A stretch of 7,563 bases of DNA from an uncultured Bacteroidota bacterium (GTDB taxonomy: Bacteria > Bacteroidota > Bacteroidia > Chitinophagales > Chitinophagaceae), in NCBI GenBank assembly GCA_946480675.1, contig CAMLKS010000114.1, positions 1 to 7,563 of the forward strand, written 5' to 3'. Position numbers and translations under genes: made by a program. Shown piece after piece: positions 1 to 6,422 of the stretch. Below the pieces are notes generated by a model, which saw nothing but the letters and a program-made list of their open reading frames with translations, was not told where the DNA came from and did no database searches. How positions within the stretch are numbered: position 1 is the stretch's first letter; every line of letters starts with the position of its first letter.

Positions 1-20
1 ATAATTATAAAAAAACATCT

Positions 21-899
21 GTGCGTATATACAACCCCAAACAATGGTTTCAGATACTATTTGAATTTCATAAATCTGATACGCTCAGAAAACTATTACC
101 TCTTATATTTTGCATAGCGTTCTATTCTGCAGGAGTAGCATATTTTGAATTAAACTTCCTGAACTTCAGCGCGAATAGCTATACCAAAAACATTTCACAG
201 ATGCATAGCTTGCTGAGCTTTGCATTGTCGTTACTATTGGTATTCCGTACCAATACAGCTTATGACAGATGGTGGGAAGGCCGTAAGCAATGGGGGGCCC
301 TGGTAAACAATAGTCGCAACCTGGCCATTAAGCTCAACTCCCTGCTTAGTAAAAATGATACTGAAAACCGTTCGTTTTTTAAAAATGCGATACCACTTTA
401 CGCATCGGTATTGAAAGACCATCTGCAGGCAGAAGCTACCCGCTTCGCATTAGATGAAACAGCACACCCAGAATTTGCCAATCTCAATACCGAGAAACAT
501 GCGCCCAACCAAGTTGCTGCAATGATGACGGACAGGATATATCAATTGCATAAAAATGGTATCATTTCAGGCGAACAACTATTGTTCATCAATCCCGAAA
601 TCACCAGTTTTACAGATATATGCGGTGCGTGTGAGCGTATCAAAAACACACCTATCCCCTACTCCTACAGCGCTTTCATAAAGAAGTTCATTTTCATATA
701 CGTAATGACACTTCCATTCGGATATGTATTTACATTAGGATACTTTATTGTTCCTATATCCGCTATCGTTTTCTATGTGTTATCAAGCCTCGAACTCATT
801 GCCGAAGAAATAGAAGAACCTTTTGGCAAAGACAGTAACGACTTGCCTATGGATAAGATGGCAGTTAACATACGTAAGCATATATCAGAAATACTCTAA
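21..899 (+). CDS. Bestrophin family anion channel (RFP-TM family)
   Basis: Predicted inner-membrane protein of 292 residues, the usual length for bacterial bestrophins, which form pentameric chloride or cation channels. The family signature is clear: a hydrophobic helix (about 62-76) runs into FRTNTAYDRWWEGRKQWG at 76-92, the most conserved block of these proteins. A second conserved block, GACERIKNTPIPYSYSAF, lies at 202-219. It is followed by two hydrophobic stretches (about 222-256) and the acidic IAEEIEEPFG at 260-269, which corresponds to the conserved acidic segment after the last membrane helix. An earlier hydrophobic segment spans about 25-42. The start is a GTG, since the next in-frame Met is at residue 61, inside the conserved core. 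The leader is A-rich, and the true upstream region is mostly outside the window. Ion selectivity and physiological role cannot be read from the sequence. Confidence 0.93.
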   Translation: MRIYNPKQWFQILFEFHKSDTLRKLLPLIFCIAFYSAGVAYFELNFLNFSANSYTKNISQMHSLLSFALSLLLVFRTNTAYDRWWEGRKQWGALVNNSRNLAIKLNSLLSKNDTENRSFFKNAIPLYASVLKDHLQAEATRFALDETAHPEFANLNTEKHAPNQVAAMMTDRIYQLHKNGIISGEQLLFINPEITSFTDICGACERIKNTPIPYSYSAFIKKFIFIYVMTLPFGYVFTLGYFIVPISAIVFYVLSSLELIAEEIEEPFGKDSNDLPMDKMAVNIRKHISEIL

Positions 900-933
900 A
901 TTTCCTCTGCATTATTAACCGTAATTTCAGCGC

Positions 934-1263
934 ATGAAATATCTATACCTCTTTATAGCCATTGTTTCTGAAGTCATTGCTACCAGTTCTCTAAAGGCTG
1001 CCGAGGGGTTTACCAAGCTATGGCCCAGTGTGCTTGTGATAGCGGGTTATGCTTCGGCATTCTATTTTTTAAGCATTACGGTTAAGGTGATGCCCGTGGG
1101 TATTACTTATGCTTTATGGTCGGGCGTGGGTATCGTGCTGGTAACTATAGCAGGCATATTCCTGTATAAGCAAGTGCCAGACCTGCCTGCTATCATCGGC
1201 ATGGTACTGATAACCATAGGCGTGCTGGTCATCAACATCTTCTCAAAAACAACCATAGAATAG
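934..1263 (+). CDS. Small multidrug resistance (SMR) exporter, EmrE/Qac type
   Basis: A 109-residue protein with four hydrophobic helices (about 2-20, 30-50, 56-76 and 84-104), matching the standard SMR length and topology. SMR proteins are dual-topology dimers that exchange protons for lipophilic cations such as quaternary ammonium compounds. The essential membrane carboxylate is present as Glu13 in SEVIATSSLK, equivalent to EmrE Glu14. The block PVGITYALWSGVGIVL at 54-69 supplies Tyr59 and Trp62, equivalent to EmrE Tyr60 and Trp63. DLPAIIGM at 83-90 and the GVLVIN end also match EmrE closely. The WSGVG form, rather than WTGIG, points to the multidrug (Qac/EmrE) subgroup and away from guanidinium exporters, although the actual substrate is an inference. 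It lies 34 bases after the bestrophin gene on the same strand, so co-transcription is possible. Confidence 0.94.
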   Translation: MKYLYLFIAIVSEVIATSSLKAAEGFTKLWPSVLVIAGYASAFYFLSITVKVMPVGITYALWSGVGIVLVTIAGIFLYKQVPDLPAIIGMVLITIGVLVINIFSKTTIE

Positions 1264-1287
1264 GCTTAATAAACAGTCCATTTCTGC

Positions 1288-1295
1288 TAACTTCG
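1288..1295 (+). promoter_or_regulatory. Possible Bacteroidota -7 promoter box
   Basis: TAACTTCG differs by one base from the Bacteroidota -7 consensus TAnnTTTG. It sits in the 42-base gap before the secreted-protein gene. Transcription would start near 1302, leaving a very short leader to the ATG at 1318 and almost none to the ATG at 1306. No convincing -33 TTTG is visible at the expected distance, so this call is weak. Confidence 0.3.
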
Positions 1296-1317
1296 TTACA
1301 CAATAATGGTTATTACA

Positions 1318-1863
1318 ATGCAAAAGGTTCGTTTCTTTTCCCTGCTTACAGGTTTATATATTTTTTCTACTGCAGCAATGGCACAGCAACCTGCATTAGG
1401 CTGCAATGATCGTGCTATTCGCCTGCAGGCCGAACAGATAAAGCAGGACTTTAAAACACAAGGGCAAAAAATTTACAAGGATGCTATGATAACTATGGAA
1501 TCGAAGCAACCCTCGCCCATTGCTACCCAATTGCAAAAAGGGAAGCTGTATCAGTTTATATTTGTAGGCAGTAAGGAAGCCAAGCGCATTTCGATGGAAC
1601 TTTTTGATGGCCAGGATAAAAAAATTGAAGACCGCACCTTAAAAACACCGGCACAACAAAACTTCATTGTGTACTCCTTCGTGCCTGAGCGTACAGATAT
1701 ATACCTGATAGTGCTGACACAAAACAAAGGTATGCAGGAAATGTGCGGCAGCTTCACCATAATGGAAGCTGATGATAAAAAAGAAACACCTGCTACACCT
1801 GCCAATAACAGCAAGCTTAAACCAACAACAACACCACAACCTTCTAAAAAAGGTGGAAAATAG
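1318..1863 (+). CDS. Small secreted protein of unknown function
   Basis: I do not recognise this protein. With the ATG at 1318 it has 181 residues and begins with a classic type I signal peptide: Lys3 and Arg5, a hydrophobic core at 6-20, and a likely cut after AMA (residue 22), giving a mature N-terminus QQPALGC. An ATG four codons earlier (1306) is in frame but would add a hydrophobic MVIT ahead of the charged region, so 1318 is preferred. The mature part holds a helical segment (about 30-60), then alternating strands (about 72-150) with [20 protein letters not shown] and [12 protein letters not shown]. This spacing resembles pre-peptidase C-terminal-type beta sandwiches, but only by eye. 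Cys29 and Cys143 could form a disulfide. The last 27 residues or so are a Thr/Pro/Lys-rich, probably disordered tail, including a short ACACCTGCY tandem repeat in the DNA. The location is probably periplasmic or extracellular. Confidence 0.75.
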   Translation: MQKVRFFSLLTGLYIFSTAAMAQQPALGCNDRAIRLQAEQIKQDFKTQGQKIYKDAMITMESKQPSPIATQLQKGKLYQFIFVGSKEAKRISMELFDGQDKKIEDRTLKTPAQQNFIVYSFVPERTDIYLIVLTQNKGMQEMCGSFTIMEADDKKETPATPANNSKLKPTTTPQPSKKGGK

Positions 1864-1892
1864 AAGAATATCTATTTATTAAAACCATTTCT

Positions 1893-2567
1893 ATGGATGT
1901 AAAAATAGAAGCCGGCTGGAAAAAACAGTTATCCGAGGAATTTGAAAAGCCTTATTTCAAGGAGATCGTTCATTTTCTGAAAGCTGAAAAATCAGCAGGA
2001 AAGACAATATATCCACCGGGCAAGTTCATTTTTAATGCATTCAACACCACACCGTTTGATGAAGTAAAAGTGGTGATACTGGGCCAGGATCCATATCATA
2101 ACCCCGGGCAGGCCCATGGACTTAGCTTTTCGGTACCTATGGGCGTAGCACCACCGCCATCACTGGTAAATATATTTAAAGAGCAGAAAGAAGACCTTCA
2201 TATACAAATACCGAATCACGGAAATCTTGAAAAATGGGCCAATCAGGGTGTACTACTCCTCAATGCAGCCTTGACCGTAGAGGCGCATAAACCAATGTCT
2301 CACAGCAAAATTGGCTGGCACCATTTTACCGATGATGTGATACGCATCATATCCGAACGGAAGGAACATGTGGTATTTATGCTTTGGGGTGGATTTGCAA
2401 AAGGCAAAAAGGAACTGATAGACACCTCAAAGCACCTGGTACTTACGGCGGCGCACCCATCACCATTATCTGCACACAACGGTTTCTTTGGAAGCCATCA
2501 TTTCAGCAAGGCTAATAAATGGCTGGAACAACACGGTATGAAAGCCATTGACTGGAGCCTCGATTAA
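1893..2567 (+). CDS. ung: Uracil-DNA glycosylase, family 1
   Basis: Cytoplasmic base-excision repair enzyme that removes uracil from DNA after cytosine deamination or dUMP incorporation. The 224-residue length is normal for the family. All active-site elements can be read: the water-activating loop GQDPYH with Asp66 and Tyr68, the proline-rich loop VAPPPSL at 85-91, Phe79 for stacking on uracil, Asn124 in [10 protein letters not shown] for base recognition, and the minor-groove intercalation loop HPSPLS with His188 and Leu192. These correspond to E. coli Asp64, Tyr66, Phe77, Asn123, His187 and Leu191. The ATG at 1893 follows the upstream stop by 29 bases. No clear promoter box lies in that gap. 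The plsC-like gene begins 8 bases downstream, so the two are probably co-transcribed. No residue needed for catalysis is missing. Confidence 0.98.
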   Translation: MDVKIEAGWKKQLSEEFEKPYFKEIVHFLKAEKSAGKTIYPPGKFIFNAFNTTPFDEVKVVILGQDPYHNPGQAHGLSFSVPMGVAPPPSLVNIFKEQKEDLHIQIPNHGNLEKWANQGVLLLNAALTVEAHKPMSHSKIGWHHFTDDVIRIISERKEHVVFMLWGGFAKGKKELIDTSKHLVLTAAHPSPLSAHNGFFGSHHFSKANKWLEQHGMKAIDWSLD

Positions 2568-2575
2568 AAAAACAC

Positions 2576-3331
2576 ATGAAGTTTATAAAAAACATAGCAG
2601 GACATGTTTATTTCTTTCTGGGGATGCTGTTATTTGTTATCAGCATGCTGATAGTAGTGATACCTATATGGATCTTATCATTACTGAAAGAACCACTCAG
2701 GTCTAAACTGCTGCATAAAGTATTCAGGTTGTGGATGGGTGTATTCATGCCTATGGTAGGATGCCCTGTGAGGCGTAAAGGCAAGGAAAATTTTAAAGCA
2801 GGGGAAAATTATGTAGTGGTCATCAACCACAATTCTTTAGTTGATATACCGGTATCCTCTCCCTGGATACCCGGCCCTAATAAAACACTTGCTAAGGTGG
2901 AAATGGCTAAGATTCCCATCTTTGGCCTTATTTATAAAGCAGGCTCTGTATTGGTTGACCGCAGCAGTGAAAGCAGCCGACGGGAAAGCTTTACAAGAAT
3001 GCAGGAAATGCTGGATAGAGGCTTGCATCTTTGCCTGTATCCTGAAGGTACCCGTAATAAAACAAAAGAACCGCTACAGCGCTTTTATGATGGTGCTTTT
3101 ATAACGGCTATCAGGGCGCAAAAGCCCATTATACCCGGGCTTATCTTCAATACCGGCACCATATTGCCCCATAATAAAAAGCTTTGGGCACGACCTAAAA
3201 CCATACACTTCCACTTTTTGCCGGCCATAGAAACCAAAGGGCTTACTCTACATGACCTTGGCGCCTTAAAACAAAAAGTATTTAACCTGATGACCGATTA
3301 TTATGCTGCTAACAAAGCACAACTATCATGA
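2576..3331 (+). CDS. plsC: 1-acyl-sn-glycerol-3-phosphate acyltransferase (PlsC/LPLAT family)
   Basis: Membrane-associated acyltransferase that probably transfers an acyl chain to lysophosphatidic acid to make phosphatidic acid. The 251-residue length fits PlsC. A hydrophobic anchor spans about 11-36. The catalytic HX4D motif is HNSLVD with His85 and Asp90, preceded by the usual Asn. Motif II is represented by the VLVDRSS region (125-131), motif III by YPEGTRNKT at 155-163 with Glu157 and Gly158 for phosphate binding, and motif IV by KPIIPGLIF at 183-191. It starts 8 bases after ung, behind an A-run, and its stop overlaps the next start in an ATGA junction, indicating translational coupling. 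Bacteroidota carry several LPLAT paralogues, some acting on ornithine or other aminolipids, so the acceptor lipid is inferred from family membership only. Confidence 0.9.
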   Translation: MKFIKNIAGHVYFFLGMLLFVISMLIVVIPIWILSLLKEPLRSKLLHKVFRLWMGVFMPMVGCPVRRKGKENFKAGENYVVVINHNSLVDIPVSSPWIPGPNKTLAKVEMAKIPIFGLIYKAGSVLVDRSSESSRRESFTRMQEMLDRGLHLCLYPEGTRNKTKEPLQRFYDGAFITAIRAQKPIIPGLIFNTGTILPHNKKLWARPKTIHFHFLPAIETKGLTLHDLGALKQKVFNLMTDYYAANKAQLS

Positions 3332-4098
3332 CCTTTAATATCATTGGCACAGGAAATACGGCATGGTTTATAGCTACAAGGCTGGTAGCAGGCGGCCACA
3401 TTTGTAATGGCATCTATGGCCGTAATATGGAAGCTACACAGAAGTTAGCCAATAATGCAGCTTCAAAGGCATTTGAATTAGCAGCCGGCATAAACGATAT
3501 GGCAGATGTGTGTATCATAGCCATATCAGACCATGCCATTGATGACATTGTAAAGAACTTAAGCTTTACGGATACAATTCTTTTACATACAGCAGGAGCG
3601 GTAGACGCAGGCGTGCTTGCCGCAGCAGCACCGCATTATGGTGTTGTCTGGCCCATCTATTCTATCGTAAAAGACAACCTTCCGGTAGAAAAAACAATAC
3701 CCACAGCCTGGGAGGCATCTACGGAAACAGCAAGACAAGCCATCCTTGCCCTGCTACCCGCACTTACCGATATGGCTTATGAGGCCGATAGTACACAAAG
3801 GCGTTGGCTGCATATGAATGCGGTATTCAGCAATAATTTTACCAATCACATCTTTGCCATTGTGCAACATCTTTGTGCCGAAAAAGGACTGCCATTTGGC
3901 TTGCTTCAACCCATCATCCGGCAAACTGTTGACAGGTTGAGTAACCATAATGCTGAATACCTGCAAACGGGGCCCGCCCGCCGTGGTGATAGCCCTACCA
4001 TAGAAAAACACCTTGCTTTACTACAGGAACACCCCGAATGGCAACAGGTGTACAGCCAAATGAGTGCTTCGATACAAGCTTTGTATCAAAAGAAGTAA
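3328..4098 (+). CDS. Rossmann-like and DUF2520 domain-containing protein
   Basis: A 256-residue predicted NAD(P)-binding protein. Residues 3-12 (FNIIGTGNTA) form the beta-alpha-beta nucleotide-binding turn, followed by a YGRN step at 30-33 where the second strand contacts the cofactor ribose, and by VCIIAISDHAIDDI (61-74) and LLHTAGAVDAGVL (85-97), typical of the pyrroline-5-carboxylate reductase/6-phosphogluconate dehydrogenase-like fold. The C-terminal half is all-helical DUF2520, marked by HMNAVFSNNFTNHI at 162-175 and TGPARRGD at 214-221 followed by the KHLALL helix. Family members are usually annotated only by domain. A dehydrogenase acting on a small 2-oxo or 2-hydroxy acid is plausible, but no substrate can be assigned here. 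The ATG overlaps the plsC-like stop by 4 bases, so the two proteins are probably made together. Confidence 0.88.
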   Translation: MTFNIIGTGNTAWFIATRLVAGGHICNGIYGRNMEATQKLANNAASKAFELAAGINDMADVCIIAISDHAIDDIVKNLSFTDTILLHTAGAVDAGVLAAAAPHYGVVWPIYSIVKDNLPVEKTIPTAWEASTETARQAILALLPALTDMAYEADSTQRRWLHMNAVFSNNFTNHIFAIVQHLCAEKGLPFGLLQPIIRQTVDRLSNHNAEYLQTGPARRGDSPTIEKHLALLQEHPEWQQVYSQMSASIQALYQKK

Positions 4099-4154
4099 TT
4101 GCCCTAAAAGACAAGCAAATACCATCCTTTTAGCTTTAAGCAGCACAAATCATT

Positions 4155-4162
4155 TAACTTTG
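4155..4162 (+). promoter_or_regulatory. Bacteroidota-type -7 promoter box upstream of fdx
   Basis: TAACTTTG is an exact match to the Bacteroidota -7 consensus TAnnTTTG, in the 89-base gap before fdx. A start of transcription near 4169 would leave a leader of about 19 bases to the ATG at 4188. A T-rich -33 candidate lies at 4128-4138 (TTTTAG then TTTAAG), but neither half is a clean TTTG. The same region contains a weak 7-bp inverted repeat, CTAAAAG at 4104-4110 and CTTTTAG at 4127-4133, without a following T-run. Confidence 0.6.
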
Positions 4163-4187
4163 CGCAGAAATCTGACCACACACTTAC

Positions 4188-4526
4188 ATGTATACAGTAA
4201 AATTCAAATTTGAACAAAAAGGACTAGAGCCTGTTTCGATAGAGAATGTTGCCCCCGGGCAAAGTATTTTAGAAGTAGCGCTGGATAACAATATAGAATT
4301 GCACCATAACTGTGGTATGGTATGTGCCTGCAGCACCTGCCACCTGTATCTGGAAAAAGGTGAAGACCTGGTAGCTGAACTATCGGATAAAGAAGAAGAC
4401 TTTATAGACCGTGCCCGCAACCCAAAGCTGGAATCAAGATTGGGATGTCAATGCGTATTGAATGATGATGATAGCGGCGTGGTAGAAGTTACGATACCTG
4501 ACCAGTCCGTTATACACGGCGACTAA
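4188..4526 (+). CDS. fdx: [2Fe-2S] ferredoxin, ISC/adrenodoxin type
   Basis: Cytoplasmic electron carrier of 112 residues, close to the 111 of E. coli Fdx. The cluster ligands are Cys42, Cys48 and Cys51 in CGMVCACSTC (C-x5-C-x2-C) and Cys87 in RLGCQ, at the same residue numbers as in E. coli Fdx. The extra Cys46 is also shared with that protein, while Cys89 is additional. The His after Cys51 (CSTCH) and the acidic helix LSDKEEDFIDRA (65-76) are typical of the adrenodoxin/ISC subgroup, as opposed to the plant type. In ISC systems this ferredoxin donates electrons for cluster assembly on the scaffold. It has its own promoter box upstream and is followed after 32 bases by iscX, the partner found after fdx in proteobacterial isc operons. 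This supports a cluster-assembly role, although the scaffold and desulfurase genes are not here. Confidence 0.93.
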   Translation: MYTVKFKFEQKGLEPVSIENVAPGQSILEVALDNNIELHHNCGMVCACSTCHLYLEKGEDLVAELSDKEEDFIDRARNPKLESRLGCQCVLNDDDSGVVEVTIPDQSVIHGD

Positions 4527-4558
4527 TTACACAAAACATAATAAACTTACCACGATAG

Positions 4559-4798
4559 ATGGCACATTACGAACCACCCATACATTGGAATGATTACGAA
4601 GATATAGCCCAGAAACTGTATGAACGCTTTGGCGATGATTTTGGCGAAAGCCGGATATACAGGATACGCTTTACAGACCTACTGGAATGGGTTTTAGAGA
4701 TACCAAACTTTGAAGGAAAACGCGAAGAAAGCAACGAAGGACACCTCGAAATGATACAATCGAGCTGGGTGTACGAATGGCGCGACAACCAGGGTTAA
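4559..4798 (+). CDS. iscX: Fe-S cluster assembly accessory protein IscX
   Basis: A small acidic protein of 79 residues of the IscX (YfhJ) family, which in E. coli binds the cysteine desulfurase IscS and iron and tunes cluster assembly. The signature is visible: IHWNDYEDIAQKLYERF at 8-24, RFTDLLEWV at 37-45, and FEGKREESNEGHLEMIQ at 51-67 ending in a Trp. These correspond to the KWTD, RFTD-W and SNE-LEAI-W positions of E. coli IscX (66 residues). The extra length comes from about six residues at the N-terminus, a short insertion around 25-36 between the two conserved parts, and a slightly longer end. Its position directly after fdx, on the same strand, strongly supports the call. It ends 8 bases from the stop of the convergent hotdog gene. 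Confidence 0.9.
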   Translation: MAHYEPPIHWNDYEDIAQKLYERFGDDFGESRIYRIRFTDLLEWVLEIPNFEGKREESNEGHLEMIQSSWVYEWRDNQG

Positions 4799-4806
4799 TT
4801 CATAAC

Positions 4807-5166
4807 TTATTTTGTCTCGAAGCTGCCGGTTAATTTAAACAGATCGGCAGCTTCATTTTTAAACGAAGCATTTACGTTTAGCCCCCTGCCCTCCTGTTTC
4901 CAGCTCACATTTACTACGGGCTGCACATCCGGTGTTATCAGTTGCAGAAACTTTACAATACCTGCATCACGCATCCATAGGTTTTTATCCGTTTGCTGTT
5001 CCAGTAGTTCCTTTACCATTTCCATCATACACACACCGGGCACCACAGGCTGGCCGGGAAAGTGGCCTTTAAATATATCGTGCTGCGTATTGAAGGCTAC
5101 CTTGCACGAAAAACTATTCGGTTCTCTCTGTATATACTCTATCTTATAAAAGTCATTCATCAGCAT
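4807..5166 (-). CDS. FabZ-like 3-hydroxyacyl-ACP dehydratase (single hotdog)
   Basis: A 119-residue single-hotdog protein, shorter than housekeeping FabZ (about 150). The core HDIFKGHFPGQPVVPGVCMMEMV (29-51) is the FabZ/FabA active-site region. The catalytic pair is intact: His35 in GHFPG and Glu49 on the following helix are 14 residues apart, as His54 and Glu68 are in E. coli FabZ. It is therefore probably able to dehydrate 3-hydroxyacyl thioesters. Lack of the usual FabZ ends, and company with LolA and lipoprotein genes, suggest a specialised pathway (aryl-polyene/flexirubin-like or modified lipid) and not bulk fatty acid synthesis; this part is inference. The start overlaps the lipoprotein gene by 14 bases. 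A second in-frame ATG two codons later (5160) is an alternative start. Its 3' end contains the inverted repeat that serves the opposite strand. Confidence 0.85.
   Translation of the reverse strand: MLMNDFYKIEYIQREPNSFSCKVAFNTQHDIFKGHFPGQPVVPGVCMMEMVKELLEQQTDKNLWMRDAGIVKFLQLITPDVQPVVNVSWKQEGRGLNVNASFKNEAADLFKLTGSFETK
4819..4860 (+). terminator. Rho-independent terminator for the fdx-iscX transcript
   Basis: A perfect 10-bp inverted repeat, GAAGCTGCCG at 4819-4828 and CGGCAGCTTC at 4845-4854, with a 16-base AT-rich loop, is followed on the + strand by ATTTTT (4855-4860). This is a good intrinsic terminator shape for transcripts leaving iscX, 20 bases after its stop. Read on the - strand, the hairpin is followed by GAGACAAAAT and not a T-run, so it should act mainly on + strand transcription. 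It lies wholly within the last codons of the convergent dehydratase gene. Confidence 0.72.
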
Positions 5167-5806
5167 GGGTCTGAATTTTTTGTAAGGCTATTGTAAAGTT
5201 TGCTTTATGGTGGTTGAAAAACACGCTATCTGGCATATCCGTAGGTGTGTTTCGTCCTGTTGTTGTTATAGTTATCACTTTTTTCTTCTCACCGGCATTT
5301 TCTATTCTTACCAGTTGTTTATCCGTTTCTACATAGTATGCATACCCGCTCTCTATATTAAAACAGTGATAAGTCGATTTACCCCTATCCCCTACAAAAA
5401 TTTTTTCACTTTTTTTATCCACCCCCTTCATCAGCAATAGGCTCAGGTCCTTTTTCAGTGTCTTTATTACTGCCGGCCTATCCAGTTGCTCTATTACCTG
5501 GTTCACTTTGAATGAGTCCTGGCCATCCCATTCAAAATCGAAGAAGGTCATTCCCATTTCGTTTTGGAATACTGCACGTACCGTGCCATTTTCCATTGTT
5601 TTAAAAAGTAAAATTCCGCTTAAATGAAATTTCTTGAATATTAGATTTCCGTTAACAATACAACGGTAAAGAGCCTTATTAAATTGTGGCTTATATATAA
5701 ATGCTGAATTTTGCGGCGTTTCCAGCGGCTGCAGGTGCTTGTATGGCGATGCACATCCTGCTATTAAAATGAGCAACAGACTACTTAACCTTAAATATGG
5801 CTTCAT
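5153..5806 (-). CDS. Outer-membrane-type lipoprotein, unknown family, possibly LolB-like
   Basis: A 217-residue predicted lipoprotein. Arg6 and a hydrophobic stretch (about 7-15) lead into the lipobox LIAGC with Cys18 as the lipidated residue. The residues after Cys18 (Ala-Ser-Pro) lack an Asp at +2, the inner-membrane retention signal known from proteobacteria, so outer-membrane sorting is likely. I cannot name the family. The mature part reads as long beta strands in the order FHLSGILLFK (60-69), TVRAVFQNEMGMTFFDFEW (75-93) and QVIEQLDRPAVIKTLKKDL (103-121). This would suit a half-barrel of the LolA/LolB kind, but it is only a visual impression. The gene overlaps the end of the LolA-like gene by 26 bases and the start of the dehydratase gene by 14, so a shared task with these two is likely. 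No Shine-Dalgarno is visible before the ATG. Confidence 0.82.
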   Translation of the reverse strand: MKPYLRLSSLLLILIAGCASPYKHLQPLETPQNSAFIYKPQFNKALYRCIVNGNLIFKKFHLSGILLFKTMENGTVRAVFQNEMGMTFFDFEWDGQDSFKVNQVIEQLDRPAVIKTLKKDLSLLLMKGVDKKSEKIFVGDRGKSTYHCFNIESGYAYYVETDKQLVRIENAGEKKKVITITTTGRNTPTDMPDSVFFNHHKANFTIALQKIQTHADE

Positions 5807-6422
5807 TCAGTGTTGCATTATGTTGAGTGTTGGAAAAGTCCATATCTGTATAATCACCACCGGTTTCCGTCATGGTAAGACGGTCCACATCCAGCGTTCT
5901 CTTTTCCATATGCACATCCACCTGTTTAAACATCTTCTTCATCGCATCGGTAACGGGCGATAACGACAGCAGGTAGTTCTGCCCGTTCTCATAGGCTGAT
6001 ACTTTAAAGTCAGAATTTTGAAACACGGTACCCCGCATACAATCTATAATGATGCGGTTAACAGACTGCATCAGCTTACTGTTCTTCGTATTTATCTTGC
6101 TGGTCTTCTGCTCGTCTTTAATAGTAAGCTGCCCGCCATTCATCACTACCAGGTAGGCATACGGAGCGGTATATTCTATACGTACTTTATCCTCTTTCTT
6201 AAAATAGAATTTGCCTTTCGACTTGATCTTTTCTGATAATAGGGAAAGATTTTTGACCTGGGTAAAATCGCTGGTGATGGTCTGTTTGGCAGCATTCGAT
6301 TTTGCCAGCGATTGCTGGAAAGCATTTACATCTTTTAACTGCTGGTAGCCCTTGGGCTGTGCGGTCACAACAAAACTACTGCATAGTAAAAGGGCACCCG
6401 ATAATACATTACGCATAAGCAT
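5781..6422 (-). CDS. LolA-like periplasmic lipoprotein carrier
   Basis: A 213-residue secreted protein of the LolA superfamily, whose members shuttle lipidated or lipophilic cargo across the periplasm. It has a type I signal peptide (Arg4, hydrophobic core about 6-19, likely cut after TAQ at 20-22). Cys14 is preceded by Leu, so it is not a lipobox. Family features are the SDFTQ strand at 51-55, and SKGKFYFKKEDKVRIEYTAP at 68-87 followed by NGGQLTIKDE (95-104), which matches the LolA pattern of G-x-F-x-F, a basic R-I-E-Y strand and a -nGxxLxxyd turn. The gene overlaps the deacetylase end by 14 bases, and ATG codons at 6422 and 6416 are both usable. The operon partners argue for a pathway-specific carrier like those in aryl-polyene clusters, rather than the general Lol carrier, but a housekeeping role is not excluded. 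Confidence 0.85.
   Translation of the reverse strand: MLMRNVLSGALLLCSSFVVTAQPKGYQQLKDVNAFQQSLAKSNAAKQTITSDFTQVKNLSLLSEKIKSKGKFYFKKEDKVRIEYTAPYAYLVVMNGGQLTIKDEQKTSKINTKNSKLMQSVNRIIIDCMRGTVFQNSDFKVSAYENGQNYLLSLSPVTDAMKKMFKQVDVHMEKRTLDVDRLTMTETGGDYTDMDFSNTQHNATLNEAIFKVK

Noticed and set aside
934..1263. SMR exporter as part of a mobile resistance island
   Set aside because: No integron site, transposase, integrase or repeat is visible nearby, and base use looks like that of its neighbours.
1786..1803. Tandem 9-base repeat ACACCTGCY as a possible regulatory or phase-variable repeat
   Set aside because: Only two copies, in frame, within a Thr/Pro-rich tail; low-complexity coding explains it.
1551..1839. 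Two - strand open frames opposite the secreted-protein gene
   Set aside because: They overlap each other and a gene with a clear signal peptide; no recognisable domain or start signal supports either.
2841..3104. An 87-codon open frame on the + strand inside the plsC-like gene
   Set aside because: It lies wholly inside a well-supported gene with all acyltransferase motifs; its own protein shows no family features and mixes Cys/Trp-rich stretches typical of shadow frames.
4104..4133. Inverted repeat CTAAAAG/CTTTTAG after the DUF2520 gene as a terminator
   Set aside because: The stem is only 7 bp and AT-rich with no T-run after it; it may simply overlap the -33 region of the fdx promoter.
5207..6236. 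Several + strand open frames opposite the lipoprotein and LolA-like genes
   Set aside because: They are antisense shadows of coupled genes with clear motifs, and their translations have no domain features.
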